Positions 1-11,636 of a DNA stretch of 64,000 bases are shown piece by piece. The notes beneath the pieces were generated by a model. That model did no database searches. It worked only from the letters and a program-made list of their open reading frames with translations, and was not told the origin of the DNA. The DNA is taken from positions 364,772,973 through 364,836,972 of the forward strand of contig JARDYH010000002.1 of the NCBI GenBank assembly GCA_029215795.1, in the 5' to 3' direction. Made by a program: the position numbers and the translations under genes. The DNA is from Anniella stebbinsi (Eukaryota; Chordata; Lepidosauria; Squamata; Anniellidae). How positions within the stretch are numbered: position 1 is the first letter of the stretch; each line of letters opens with the position of its first letter.

Positions 1-246
1 AAAAAGCAACAACAGGTCCTCTAGGGCAGGGCCATGCGCTCGGTGGAGAATTAGCAGGGGAATGCCAGAATCAATGCCCATCACCGTTTCCTGCCCCCTA
101 AGAGCATCTTTGGACAGTATGGACAATAGGAGGAAGGGGAGGAAGTGCAAAAGTTTCATGCTTCCTTCCGTTGATGCTTTTGGGGTGTGTGTCTTATCTA
201 GAGTGGCACTTTGACCCCTCCAATGAGATGAACAAGATGCTCCTAT
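1..246. other. Unassigned sequence
   Basis: No gene, tandem repeat or recognisable transposon end is visible here. The stretch ends where the MITE at 247 begins. Confidence 0.5.
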
Positions 247-540
247 TAGGATGACCACCACTGATTTGCATTAAATGTGCATGCGCTAATTTATATGTAT
301 AAATGCAAATTTAGAAATAATTACTATCAGTTTAAAATAAATACAGTACATCTCACCACAGTGCAGAAGACTGTGACCAGCTGACCGGCCTCTTCAGTCT
401 GCTGTCCGGGCGCTGAACGTTGATTGGGCAACCCTTCTGATGGTTCTTGATCTTTAATTGGACAAGAGCAGCCCTTTAAATAGAGGCAGTGTTTCATATA
501 GAGTACTTTCCTCTGTAAAAGAGGATACATGGCCACCCTA
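247..540. mobile_element. MITE with TAGGRTGACC/GGCCACCCTA ends
   Basis: The left end reads TAGGATGACCACC and the right end GGCCACCCTA, the inverse of TAGGGTGGCC. The interior (CAGTCTGCTGTCC, then AAAGAGGAYACATGGCCA-like text) recurs at 21417-21801 and 44600-44905, so this is a three-copy family in the window. The termini match the larger hAT-like group at 13966, 35029, 44100 and 52395. The flanking octamers (GCTCCTAT and GTTCTCAC) do not match well, so target duplication is not proven. There is no coding capacity; this is a non-autonomous DNA element. Confidence 0.6.
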
Positions 541-945
541 GTTCTCACATCACCACCTATGATGCTCCTGATGATGGAAGTCGAGATTGTTCTACAGAAG
601 TAGAGACTGAGAGAAGGTGCATCTCCTAAACTTCTGGTTCTCATCCACAAACAGAAAATGTGTTTCTCCACTGCCTTCTGGGAGACAGGAATCCTGTTCC
701 CACATTATTAGTGTCTTCTGCAGGCATGTGAGTAGATAGAACCTTGAACAGGAGAAGGCCTGGAGTGGTATGGAGACAGGACTAATGGATGCCATACTAT
801 CTACCCCCTACTTATAATACATCCTTATGTACACGTTGTGCTGCCTAAGATGTATTTTAATAGGACAGGGGTTTTGGGAATCTCTGCCCAAGAAACGATT
901 GGGCATCTGCCTTTTGAGGTTGCTCACTCCTTGATGTCTTTGGTA
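541..945. other. Unassigned sequence
   Basis: No repeat family, gene or RNA is recognised. Open frames here are short and carry no protein-like motif. Confidence 0.4.
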
Positions 946-1363
946 GACATGTATGAGAAATTTGGTTCAGCTCCTGTTTGATCCAGACTTGCACAGTTCG
1001 CACCTTCCAGACTGAACACAGACTCACATGCAATCGGTATATTTCTAAGCTTGCAATGTGATTCGCAGACCCCCAAGAAATGTGTTTGACAGCATGCGTA
1101 CATTTGAAACATGTGCATGAATAATGTGTACTTTTTTCCAATTTGAAGTTTTTATTATTTAGAAACATAGATAAAAATGTCAAAGATACTCACAACTGAT
1201 GGGTACATTTGGAAAAATATGCATGGAAATATGCACAAATTTTCACGTGAGAACAACAAAAAAGAAAGCTTGGAATCAGATACAGACGAAGTCGGAATGA
1301 GCTTCGAGATGGAATTCGGAGAACTTTGTTGAGCTCATGTTTTGCTGATTCACATCTCCCTAC
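946..1363. mobile_element. AT-rich hAT-like MITE
   Basis: Starts near GACATGTATGAGAAATTTGG and ends near ACATCTCCCTA. It holds many ATGTGCATTT / AAATGTGTACAT words and the block TGCAATGTGATTCGCAG. The same blocks recur at 19543-19956, 41490-42465 and 43400-43857, so it is one diverged dispersed family with AGGGATGTRY-type ends, typical of hAT MITEs. No transposase is present. Borders are approximate. Confidence 0.5.
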
Positions 1364-1377
1364 TCTCTGGCCTGTTG

Positions 1378-1490
1378 ACATTATTTTATATCATAATTAT
1401 TTTAATGTTGTCTTTGTTGCCCACATTGGGCTCTATTGACGAAAGGCCGGATAGAAATGGTTTAAATGCACAAATAAATACAACTGGAAA
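1378..1490 (+). repeat. LINE 3' tail fragment
   Basis: Contains CACATTGGGCTCTATTGACG, then GAAAGGCCGGATAGAAATG, and ends in a short AAATAAATA run. This is the usual 3' tail of CR1/L2-type LINEs or LINE-tailed SINEs in squamates. It is too short to assign to a clade. Confidence 0.45.
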
Positions 1491-2263
1491 AATCCTTGCT
1501 CCCCAATCCATGCAGCCTGGACCCAAAGAGGGGCTCAAGAGACTCCATATTGCAACATGGCATACTCCTTTACGAAATGTTTATACCAAAAGCAGCTTAC
1601 AGTAAATGGGTTGGACTTTCAGCCTTGTGGTTCAAAGACTGAAGAGGAGTTGCATACACACAACCTGAACATTTACATATTCTTGTACCCACAGACGTTG
1701 GTCCAATCAAGATATCACGGTTCTGACCTTGTATTTCAAACCAGGCAATCCAGTAATTTTTGTTCAACAAGCCCTTCCAGAATATTCCCGTCTACCTTGG
1801 TTTTGCAACTTGTGTTGATCTTCTTTGACTCCAGGAGAATATACACCATAGTGAACTTTACTCCAGTTTTCTTCCCCACCTCATTTTTTTCTTGTCATGT
1901 ATTTCTTACAACATCCTTTAACATTTACATCCTATGAGTCATCCTCCAAGACTTATATATGAGTTCTGAGGAAACAAAACAATGAAAAGGGACTAGCCAG
2001 TTATGAAAACATAAGCAGGTATTTCCCAACATGAAATGCATCAGCTCAATTGCTCCAGGCTCATAAGCAGGCTAGAAGGAAGGACTCCATTGCTGTATGT
2101 TGACTCCAGGGATAGACAAACCTTCCAATTTGTGTAAAAGTCAAAAGAGGGAGTTTAGGATTCTCGCTTTGCCACTACTCACTGGCCCATGGTGAATGCA
2201 AGGCACAGCAGAGAAAATCAAGGTAAATTTATTTCTGTCCATTCACACCATGCTGTTACACTA
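1491..2263. other. Unassigned sequence
   Basis: No recognisable element. The plus-strand frame at 1557-1937 lacks any domain-like pattern and is probably chance. Confidence 0.4.
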
Positions 2264-2668
2264 AGGCCTGATTCGTACATAATGCTAAGCCACGGTATGT
2301 CTGGCTTTTTGAAAACTGGTTTGTTGCTGTGTCTGAACCCGTTTGTTAAACAGCTACAAATCAGGAAGAGAAGTGCTAGGTTTTTATTGGCTTACAAAGT
2401 CTGGCTTGTTTAAACCATGACTTATTATAATGTCTGAACCCAGAACCATGATTTATCTCTGCTTCATTTGCACTCCTGACTGCCCTGAAGTGGAGGCGCT
2501 CAGCAAGAGCAGTCTGAGAATGAATCTGCTCTGAAGGCTGACAAAATGGGTGGGAGAGAAAACACATGCCGTTTGGTCGTGGCCCCATCTGCAACACAAT
2601 TTATGGCTTAAGCAACAAAACATGGTTAGCATCAACCATGGTTTAGCATTATGTACAAATGCAGCCTA
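2264..2668. mobile_element. Harbinger-like MITE (ATTCGTACATAATGC ends)
   Basis: The left terminus AGGCCTGATTCGTACATAAT and the reverse complement of the right terminus, AGGCTGCATTTGTACATAAT, form an inverted repeat of about 30 bp continuing into TGCTAARCCA. The arrangement resembles the elements at 2823, 10194 and 54653, whose ends read ATTCRGAYRACAC. No clear target duplication was found. Superfamily assignment is by terminal resemblance only. Confidence 0.55.
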
Positions 2669-2822
2669 CAGCTGGGCTCTTGTGCTGCCGCATCTACTAA
2701 ATTTAATTCCTATGACTGGTTTAGGCAGTGGCTTTTCAACTTCCTGCCTTTGGGCTGTCCTTTACATGGAACGGCCCCCAAATGCATTGGGAGTTGCCCT
2801 TCCTCCTCCCCCAAAGTGACAT

Positions 2823-3683
2823 TGGGCCCATTCAGATGACACTGAGGGCTCTGTGGTTAGATCAACCATGCTTCTCTATAATTAGCACTAACCATAAGCT
2901 GTATGGTCACACGCACTGTAAATCCTGTCCGGTTCCTGGTTTCCTTAACCATACGCTAAACACACCTGTTAGATGAGCACCTGAGTCCACCGAACGCTTC
3001 ACCCCATATCCCATCAGTCCATGTGCTAAGAGAGCCGGCAGTTGCACCTGCCATTTTAGTTCCGTCTCTGCAGCCAGCAGCCATTTATTCTGTACCACAG
3101 CCCTTGAAGCTAGCAATCCCCTTGTTCTTCGGCTCAAATGCCACTCGCCGTTCAGGATTATTGATCGCCAATTCTTTCAGTGGCCAGGACATATGCCAGC
3201 AGATTTGTTTACATGGAAGCCACAGCAGTGCCTTCCTGAGCTCGCCGCCATTTTGGGAGGGTCTCCCACTCTGATACATGTGCTTGGCCATTTTGAGGAG
3301 TCTCCAGAGCCATCCCAAGCTCGTATCGCTCGAAAAACAGGGCTGATGACGTGAAATGGTGGCCATCACAGCCGTACAAGCGCTGGAGCAATCAGGGGCA
3401 GTGAGCGAGCCTGCAGACTAGAGTGGCCCAGGTGATTAGGGCCACTCTATACTGCTAGCTCTATGATTTTGGCCCTTTAACCGCAGGTGCATCACACACA
3501 ACACCTTAAGCCAAAGTTAGTGCTGCTAACCCTGCTGCAGAACAGGATGAGTGAAGCCAGACATAATATGGTTAGCAGGGGCACCTGGTTAAAGAAAACG
3601 CTTTGCACATGACACCATAAACTCTGCTGCTTAACCAAAAAACTTTAACAAGCAGGGTTAACGGTGTCATCTGAATGGGCCCA
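2823..3683. mobile_element. Harbinger-like MITE, TGGGCCCATTCAGATGACAC ends
   Basis: Both ends carry TGGGCCCATTCAGATGACAC in inverted orientation, a near-perfect 20-22 bp terminal repeat, followed inward by GGTTA / TTAACC words. It is 861 bp long with no protein-like open frame. Its terminal structure is related to 10194-10733 and 54653-59217. No convincing target duplication is visible. Confidence 0.65.
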
Positions 3684-4629
3684 GTATCCTAAAATTCACG
3701 CAGCATTTTCCTGAAACAATGCATTGAAGAAGAAGATTGGTCATGGCGGACGTTGATCATGATGGACCCAGACCCAACTTCTGTGGGTACAAGAATGTGA
3801 GAGTGTTCAGGCAAGATGTGTTTCATGGTAGCTTGTCCACCATTATTGGTCTCCTTATTGAGGAACCCCTGGTTGGTTTTCCAATTTACTCCAGGGCCTT
3901 TTGGAACATAGTTTGAAGCCCCACTCCAGGCTAGGAGGCCAACACACAACCATCTGCAGGGAGTAAATATATGAACCCCAGATGCATGCCAGAGGGTCGT
4001 GGGATCCCAACAGGAGTGCCCAGCGGTACTGCCATGAGGGTGGGGAGGGGAACACATGCTTTGCACACAGGTCCCAGATTCCATCTCCACTTTCAATGAT
4101 CCAGGAAAGGGCCCCTCCTCAGCCTGAGGGCTTGGAAAGCTCTCACCACCCCTTGGAGAAGGCAGTGCTGGCCTAGATGGACCAGAGGGGAGCTTCATCT
4201 TTTATTGCCACAGGCCGGCATTTGGGCAGTTGGGAGTGCCTTGTTAACCAGTTGACTGCAGGATGGGCTGAAGACATGATGGCCCTTTCTACACCATAGG
4301 GGTGTAGAGAGAAGGAGGGAGGGTGATCCCAGAAATACACACCATCAGTGCACAGGGACCAGCTGGGGGCCATCCCAGGTGAAACACCTGGTGTGGAAAG
4401 GGCCATCATGCAGCTCCCTTTCAGAAGTAAAGTGTTGCTTGCAGGGTGGGGATTTCATTGGGACTACCCTAGGGAGAAAGGCATGAAATCCTTCTCTGCA
4501 CACCATGATTCTGATCCTGCCTGGCTCCCCTGCAGCTGCTATTTTAATAGAAGAAAACACAGAGGTTATGGCAAGTCTACCATGTCATTTGGCCCTCTAC
4601 AATCCTTGGACAAACACAGATAGACAAAC
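3684..4629. other. Unassigned sequence with one short foldback
   Basis: A 169-residue minus-strand frame (3689-4198) has no domain signature and is treated as chance. The only structure seen is the inverted repeat at 4276-4409, listed separately. Confidence 0.4.
4276..4409. repeat. Inverted repeat with ~21-bp arms
   Basis: Left arm 4276-4296 (ATGATGGCCCTTTCTACACC) and right arm 4389-4409 are complementary with about one mismatch, separated by about 92 bp. It is compatible with a small MITE; no target duplication is seen. Confidence 0.5.
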
Positions 4630-4800
4630 GGTGGGGGGGATGTTTTTGCATGTGTTACAAAAGTACACTTTCTTCTCTTTTTAATTCTAATCAACTCTTT
4701 TGCTTAATTAAATCTACAGGCAGAGGAATGGCATGTGACTACGCCCGTAGATAATTAATTCTACCATTGCATAACTGTTAACAGATTTATAACCACTTCT

Positions 4801-4856
4801 CTCCTCTCTCGCTTTCTCTCTCTCTCTCCTCTCCTCTCCTCTCCTCTTCTCTCTTT
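4801..4856. repeat. (TC)n / (TCTCC)n microsatellite
   Basis: Pyrimidine-only simple repeat read directly from the sequence. Confidence 0.9.
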
Positions 4857-5224
4857 TCCTGAGAAATTGGTATTTTGTGACTATACCTTTTTGGTCACTT
4901 TCTTATTCCTCTTTCATGGGAAGGTAAATGTTGGTTTGTTCTAACCACCAATTCAAAGCCACATGTGGGATTTCACATAACTAGCCTTGAAATGTTCATG
5001 GGTTGTGTTGGTAGGATTTCTGTGTGTGTTTCTCAGGTCATTTGGTTCATCAAATGCATTGGTGAATTCTCACAGAGTGCCGGTAACATGATTTCTCTTG
5101 GTTCAGCATTTCTTCTGTATATGCCAGGCACAGCAAAACTTTGGTGCTCTTGTCCTAGGGAGGGCTCCCTTAGCTCTCAGTCTGATGTCCTTCCAGCATC
5201 AAGCAAACAGCCAACTTGACTTCC

Positions 5225-5400
5225 ATTTATTTTACAATTTGCTTACTTTATTTAAAATATTTCTTAACCACCCATGACTGAAAAGATTCCAGGGTGGTCT
5301 ACAAAAGTGTGAATACAAACTCTTAATGCAAGCATATAAAAATAGACTACAGTAAAACCAGCACATAACCAAACTAAAATACAACATCCAATTAAGCATA
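5225..5400 (-). repeat. LINE 3' tail, minus strand (tentative)
   Basis: The text ATTTCTTAACCACCC..TTCCAGGGTGGTCTACAAAAG resembles the reverse complement of a LINE 3' UTR, with conserved CCACCC and GTGGT words as at 17070-17160. Clade uncertain. Confidence 0.4.
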
Positions 5401-5664
5401 GTAAAACAGACAAAGCCACCATCCTAGGATATCTGGGGGGGCTGGGGGGGCAGAGGGGAAGGTCCCCAGAGGTGGAGCAGTCTTTGCAATCCCCAGCAGC
5501 CCATATACTCGATCATGAGTGCAAAGCAGAGAGGAAATCCACAAGGCCACAGGAAAGCGCCTCTTTGGAATCACGTTTTCCTGTTACAGCCACAACTCCC
5601 ATTGCACAGAGAATGAAGAGACTTTATGGTCAGGAGTGCAAAAAACTGGGGAGGAATCCACTGG

Positions 5665-5953
5665 GGAGAACCTTCTTCTCGATCATCCCAGAGCGCAGGA
5701 CGTGGAGTCATGAGCTCAAGTTACAGGAAACCAGATTCTGGCTGGACATCAGGAAAAGCTTCCTGACTGTTAGAGCAGTACAACAATGGAACCAATGACC
5801 AATGGCTCTCCCCCCCCCCCCCAGAGGCCTTCAAGATGCAGCTGGACAGCCGCCCATCAGGGATGCTTTAAGGCGGATTCCTGCATTGAGCAGGGGGTTG
5901 GACTCGATGGCCTTAGAGGCCCCTTCCAACTCTACTGTTCTATGATTCTATGA
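5665..5953 (+). mobile_element. CR1 LINE, 5'-truncated 3' end
   Basis: Reads the CR1 ORF2 C-terminus and 3' UTR: words corresponding to the peptide LDIRKSFLTVRAVQQWNQ, then GCTGGACAGCCGCC, TTGGACTCGATGGCC, CTTCCAACTCTACTGTTC, and the terminal ATTCTATGATTCTATG. Frames are broken. A poly-C run sits near 5810. Confidence 0.85.
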
Positions 5954-6042
5954 TACCACCACCACCACCATCCATGAAAACCAGTTGCAAACAGGGTCAC
6001 TGATATCCTTAGAGTCACACAGAAAAGCGTCTTTGGAACCCT

Positions 6043-6225
6043 GCAACAAGTTCTGAGCTTCCAAAACACACCTCTTTACATAAACATCCCCACAGCCACC
6101 TATGTCTTCTTAGAAATAACAATGAGAAGCAGCAGAGTATAAAAATCCATCTTATGATGACTGGATTTGTCAGGAGCAACCATGGACAGCAAGTTCTGAG
6201 CTTCCAAAACACACCTCTTTACATG
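6043..6225 (+). repeat. Two direct copies of a 39-bp segment
   Basis: The segment beginning CAAGTTCTGAGCTTCCAAAA occurs at 6043-6081 and again at 6187-6225, 144 bp apart, nearly identical. The intervening sequence is not duplicated. Confidence 0.75.
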
Positions 6226-7813
6226 AGCATTTCTAGCGCTGCTATAAAATCAAACTCTCTTAAGAATGAAACAGTTTCTGGGCCCTTTCACAATCATTCC
6301 CTAGCTGCCTGCTCAGGGCAGAGGGGGCCACTGTTGATTCTGACAATTTTGTGTACTTGGCAGCTTTGTGGTGCATCAGCATTAGAAAAGGGATATAAGA
6401 ACGTAGGTGTGTTAGATCCGAAACAGGTGTACAAATGGCACAAAGCTGTGAATCAACCCAGGAACTGGTTGACCCCCAACCTCCAAACAATCTTCATCCC
6501 ATTAGCTCCAGGGATCGCCCAGCCCCACAAGTGCATGATCAAACAGTAGCGGCTGTAGCTTCTTGCAACTAGATGGGATGTGTCATGCTGCCTCAGATCT
6601 CCACCTCATCATATACCAGCCCGAAGCAACTCCGCGGCTGCTTACTCTGCAGTATTCTCACTCTGCCCCTCTCTTCCCTTAGGTACAGCAGGAGGTGATT
6701 CCACCCTCCGATCTGGCGTTATACTGACACGCGCACACGGGTACATACATCCACATCACCACCACCACCAAAACCACCCAGTTTCCAAAGCAGCTAATTT
6801 TCAACATTGAAAATACCCAGTGTCATGCCACACCTGTGTAACAAATCCACTTTGTATGAGGAAATGTTGCACAAAAAATAATAATAAAAGAAATGGTTTG
6901 CTGGGTGCTCTATGAAACCCGGATGCCACAGAGTCCCTGATCCAAAAGGTGTTTCATAGTCTTGACTTCCTGAATAAGAAAAAGGTGAAGATAACATTGC
7001 GGGATGGATAGGAGGCAGAGGGGATTGGTTTGGCGAGGCGAGGAGAGGCTTTTCTAAACAAAAAGACAAGAAAAGAGTGGACCTTGGGAAGGGATTTGGA
7101 AGAGGAGAGAACTGCCACCAGCTCCCGTGCTGAAGAGACTAGCAGGCTGTGATCAAGAAGCAGAGGTTTCTCCCATGCAGTGGCCCATCATGTACACCAG
7201 CCTGGTCTAATGGCTGCCAGGGTTCCACAACGTTTTTCGGCTGGTGGCACATTTGGAGTTCTGAGCGAGTGCCCAGAGCCAGTCACAAAACATCCATTGC
7301 CCAACTGCAAACTGGTGAGGCTAAAAGAATAAATAATGAAATAACAATTTGCCCCAGAATCTGAGCACAAGGCATAGTCTCAGCTCCAAAACACAACATG
7401 ACTCTTCTCAACCCTGAGTTTACCGCCCCAATGCCCATTTCGCAGAAGGCAAACGGACGACGCTCAGAGAAAAACACACAGGGAAACAAAAGACACGCCA
7501 CAGCAAAGCAAGCAATCACACCTGCTGACACACCCCACTGACCTCACTCCAACCAGGCAAAACACACAGGACTATCTGTCTCCCTACCTGCCATCCCTCT
7601 AGTTCCCATGACACTGCCCCCAACTCCTAGCCCTTCTGGAGGCTCCCCATGACCGTCAGCCGACCATTTTCCTTTTTCTGGCCAATTGGGGACACTTCAA
7701 AATGAAGGGCTGAGCACCATTTTTATTTTCTAAGAAATAAATAAGGTATTCTAAGAAATAGTTCTTGGGTTTTGAGGCCAGTGTAATGCTCTGCAGCATG
7801 CCAGCATATCAAT

Positions 7814-7815
<2 letters not shown>
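6226..7815. other. Unassigned sequence
   Basis: No transposon ends, RNA genes or protein-like frames recognised over about 1.6 kb. Frames here lack domain motifs. Confidence 0.4.

Positions 7816-7846
<31 letters not shown>
7816..7846. repeat. (AAT)n microsatellite
   Basis: About ten uninterrupted AAT units. Confidence 0.95.
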
Positions 7847-7907
7847 CACAATAATAAATTATGAGGGGCTTGGAGGGTGCCACTGGGAGGGGGGGGGTCC
7901 AGGGTTG

Positions 7908-8177
7908 AGGTATTGACTCACGGAATAGTGGGCTCAAGTTACAGGAAACCAGATTCTGGCTGGACTTCAGGAAAAGCTTCTTGACTGTTAGAGCAGTACG
8001 ATAATGGAACCCATGACCTAGGGTGGGCTCTCCCACCCAAGAGGCCTTCAAGAGGCAGCTGGACAGCTGTCTGTCAGGGATGCTTTAAGGTGGATTCCTG
8101 CATTGAGCAGGGGTTGGACTAGATGGCCTTAGAAGTCCCTTCCAACTCTACAATTCTATGATTCTACGATTCTATGA
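7908..8177 (+). mobile_element. CR1 LINE, 5'-truncated 3' end
   Basis: Starts in the ORF2 tail (GGGCTCAAGTTACAGGAAAC), passes GTTAGAGCAGTACGATAATG and GGACAGCTGTCTGTCAGGG, and ends with ATTCTATGATTCTACGATTC. Same 3' structure as the other CR1 copies. Confidence 0.88.
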
Positions 8178-8366
8178 CTAGGACTGGGGCACCACTGCCT
8201 TGCATTTCCCTGATCACCTGGCTCAAGTGCGCACAAGTAATTTTTCCATTCTATCCAATTATTGCTCTGTGGGTTCCTTTTGCCTTAGGTTTTACAGCTC
8301 CAAAATCCTGCTTTTAGGAGAATTTTTTAAATGAATTCTTGAATTAGGGTATACACAGTTTGCCGA

Positions 8367-9045
8367 TGCATTCAGTTCCTCCAGATCATTTGCATATTCC
8401 CCCACATTGCCAATGCACACATGTGTATTGATGAAACACAGCTAAAAAGGAAATCTCCGTGAAATTGTATGTATGACCGTCAAGATTATTTTGTGCAGGG
8501 CTTTAGTGACGTCGACTTACAGTTCTGAGCATTATTAAAACAGTACATAAAAAGCATCTTGATGCAATTGTATGTATAATTGCACCGAGGTGGCCTTTTT
8601 TGTAGTGTTTTATCAGTCCACACATGCAAATCATTATAAAGTTGTGGGATGGAGTAGACATGATTGATCTGAAGGAACTGACAGCTCCAGCAAACCGGAC
8701 ACAACTTTCAGTTCCTCCAGCTCATTCACTCCTTTTTCTCCATCTATGCTATCAATGTGCATAGGTCCACTGATGAAACACTGCATAAAATCAATCTTGT
8801 TCTGTTTGTATTATAATTGCATCAAATTTCATTGTGTGTGGTGCTTTACAGATGTGTATACATTTCCTCCTGGTCATTAGTAAAACACAGCATGAAATGC
8901 ACCTTCTTACCACCATATTTACCCTCACAGTGAGGTTGCTTTCTTGCAGTATTTTACCACTGCATATAGCTGATGTTGTGGGGAAGCGACATGACTGATC
9001 CAAAGGAAATGAAAGCCACAGCAAACTGGACTTGCAGAGAATTCT
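8367..9045. repeat. Tandem duplication of a ~340-bp unit
   Basis: Unit 1 (about 8367-8706) and unit 2 (about 8707-9045) align along their length. Both open with TTTCAGTTCCTCCAG-like text, contain GATGAAACAC.GC and TTAGTAAAACA-type words, and close with GTTGTGGG..ACATGA.TGATC..AAGGAA.TGA. Divergence between units is substantial, so the duplication is old. The element class is unknown; AT-rich MITE-like. Confidence 0.6.
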
Positions 9046-9060
9046 GAACAAAACCAAGAA

Positions 9061-10193
9061 ATAAAAAAGTGACCAGTGGGGGTTCCTAATGCTTTGGTTC
9101 CCCTTCAGAAGCAAGACCAGTTAAGTTGGAATTCTAAAATCCAGGGAGAGTGGCCAATGAAGAGAATTTGGGTGTATCCCTATAGTAAAGTTGCTTAAAG
9201 ATCCATCAATGTTAAATATTTCTTGATATTATGTATAATTTCCAATGGAAGTGTAAGTATGACTAAGCCTGGATCCAACCCTGTGTTTTGAATCACAAGT
9301 TTCCAGCTCACCTCCACAGTCCCTACTCCACGGATACTAGGGAAGTATCATTACAGAAACGTGGCATCTTTTCCTACACAGCAATGGAAGAAGAAAAGTC
9401 AGAGGATCACTCCAAGCAACTGTTCATAAAAAGGCACAGAAACTAGTCTGGGGCATTTGTGCAGCTCAATCAAGAATTGAGGGTAGAAGAGATCTTAGAG
9501 CCCCACAGATGCCTTCAGGGGGGAATGGGGAATGTTTATAAGACACATGATGGGAGACATGGAGCTGTCATTTGCAACCCCAGAGAAACACGATGCTCCA
9601 AATACCATAAACTATTTTCCTATATTGCAGTCAGATGGAAGCGTAGTTGTTGCAGATTATGTCATTCCATGATGCTCTGCACCAGGCAAAATGAGAAAGT
9701 TGGAAGTCCTGGTTTCATGAGGTCTCTATCTCTCTCTGTCTGTCCCAAAGACTGAAAGCCTTGACTTTCCCTTGGACAGGCTTTTGGGAGGGTGTAGGTG
9801 TTTGCTCTAGGCTATGATGACAGGAGAAATACTTTTGCAAGGCGAGGCCTGGGTGTACTTGGGCGTGGTGTGGAGGAAGTCAGTGTACAGGGATTTGCTC
9901 GGTGTGTGTGTGTGTGTGAGTGAAAGAGAGAGAAAGCTCTATTCACTTTAATTATACCTATGCTGGTAACTCGCTGTCTTGTTTTATTTTGATTATTAAT
10001 CACTGGTTAACATCTCCTTTTTTGGCTAAGCGGGAGAAGATTTCATCTATAGTTTTTGCAGAGTCCAAGATTTACAGCACGTACAGCAACTCACAGCCAA
10101 AAATATCTGCCAAGAAGGAGTGAGTAAGGAATGGACGGAACAACTTTAATGGCAGGGCACAAGACATGCAAGTTGGTAGCCAAGAGACTAAGT
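9061..10193. other. Unassigned sequence with (GT)n
   Basis: A short (GT)n run lies at 9901-9918, followed by GA-rich text. No genes or transposon borders recognised. Confidence 0.4.
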
Positions 10194-10733
10194 GGCTGCA
10201 TTCGGACAACATATTAGTCAATGGTGGGTTGAGTAGCCAACTCACAGTTGGTTACTTTGTGGGTATTCCCCATGCAACATATTCCTACACAACTGTGAGT
10301 GTTGGGACTGGTGTTGAGTGGACTAATAGTCAACCCAGCATTTGACTGACACAGCCTCCGCCCCTCTCCCCTCCCTCCCTCCCTCCTCCCTCAGTCCTCC
10401 CAGTTCTATCCCAGCAGCCTCTGCAAGTTGCACAGTTGTAGCAGAGTGGCAGCCATCGCTTTGGTTGCTCTTGCCGCCTGCCTCTATGGGCTTGTGTTTT
10501 AACCCACTCACCACATGCCATTAACACACTCACCCCTCCACACAACACTTTAAACAACTGGCTTTGAGCTAAACAACTTGCAAGCCAGTTGTTTCTCTCA
10601 GTTGCTCATTTGGGAGGAATAGCATACCATCAGTAGTTTGTGAGCGGCGTGTTACCCTCCACACAACACAATAAGCAACACAAGTGATGATTGTCCCCCC
10701 CCCAGTTGCTTAATGTGTTGTCCGAATGCAGCC
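10194..10733. mobile_element. Harbinger-like MITE with CAACTG half-sites
   Basis: Terminal inverted repeat GGCTGCATTCGGACAACA (exact in both ends over about 18 bp) bounds a 540-bp element without coding capacity. The interior has many CAACTG/CAGTTG words (near 10240, 10290, 10430, 10555, 10585, 10600, 10705). The 4.6-kb element at 54653-59217 has GGCTSAATTCGGAYGACR ends and the same CAAC/GTTG clusters, so this copy is a plausible non-autonomous partner. Flanks show no convincing target duplication. Confidence 0.75.
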
Positions 10734-11029
10734 ATTGCCTTGCATGAGGAGCCAAGAGAGTAACACCAGGCTGGAAAAGGGATGGAAGACTAAATAGATC
10801 TGGATCCTGCAAGAATCTCCTGATATACTGCAGATCAGGGGTGGTATTTTTAAAATCATGCATGTCAGGATATACATGAAGGTGCAGTTAGTTCAGAAAA
10901 AAAGAAACATTATTTCCTTGTATCTCAGGAGAAATAAAGATCAAGGGAGACTGATTGAGAAAAATCAATGCTTTCTTTCCTCCCGGGCAGAAACAGTTGC
11001 TTAATGTGGCTTCTTTTTCACCCCCTTCC

Positions 11030-11610
11030 AAGGCAGCATTATGGGAAGATTAGGCTAGCCATCAAATCAGCTTCAGCTGATACACCAGCTGCGCCCCTTC
11101 CTAGAGTTGGAAGACCTAAATGCAGTAGTGCATACGTTGGTAACTTCGAGGCTCAGCTTCTGCAATGCGCTGTACATAGGGCTACCTCTGTGTCTAGTCT
11201 GGAAACTTCAACTAGTTCAAAATATGGCAGCCAGGTTGGTCACCGGTACACCTAGGGGGGGCCATATTACACCAGCTTTAAAATCACTCCACTAGCTGCC
11301 AATTAGTTTCCGGACGAAGTACAAAGTGTTGGTTATTACCTTTAAAGCCCTACATGGTTTGGGTCCAGGTTACCTGCGGGATCGCCTTCTTCCATACAAT
11401 CCGCCCCGCACGCTCAGGTCCTCTGGGAAGAATTTACTCCAGTCAGCCAATACTAGGCTGACAACCGTAACCCAGAGGACCTTCTCTTCTGCCAATCCCA
11501 GACTGTGGAATGGTGCTGGGAGAGATTCGCCATCTTAGCAGTCTTTCAGAATTTAAGAAAGCCGTAAAAACTGATCTCTTCCAGCAGGCCTACCCAGTTG
11601 AATTTTAAGA
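11030..11610 (+). mobile_element. L2-clade LINE, 3' part of ORF2
   Basis: Degraded reading frames match the post-RT region of the L2 copy at 25441-30148: leucine-rich text around SRLSFCNALYIGLP, LVQNMAARLVTGT, then ITFKALHGLGPGYLRDR. There are several frameshifts. 5'-truncated, no complete 3' UTR. Confidence 0.8.
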
Positions 11611-11636
11611 GTTTTATTGCCCAATTCAGTTGGGAG

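Noticed and set aside
3689..4198. 169-codon minus-strand open frame
   Set aside because: Composition is Ser/Pro/Gly-rich without motifs and it overlaps other frames; most likely chance.
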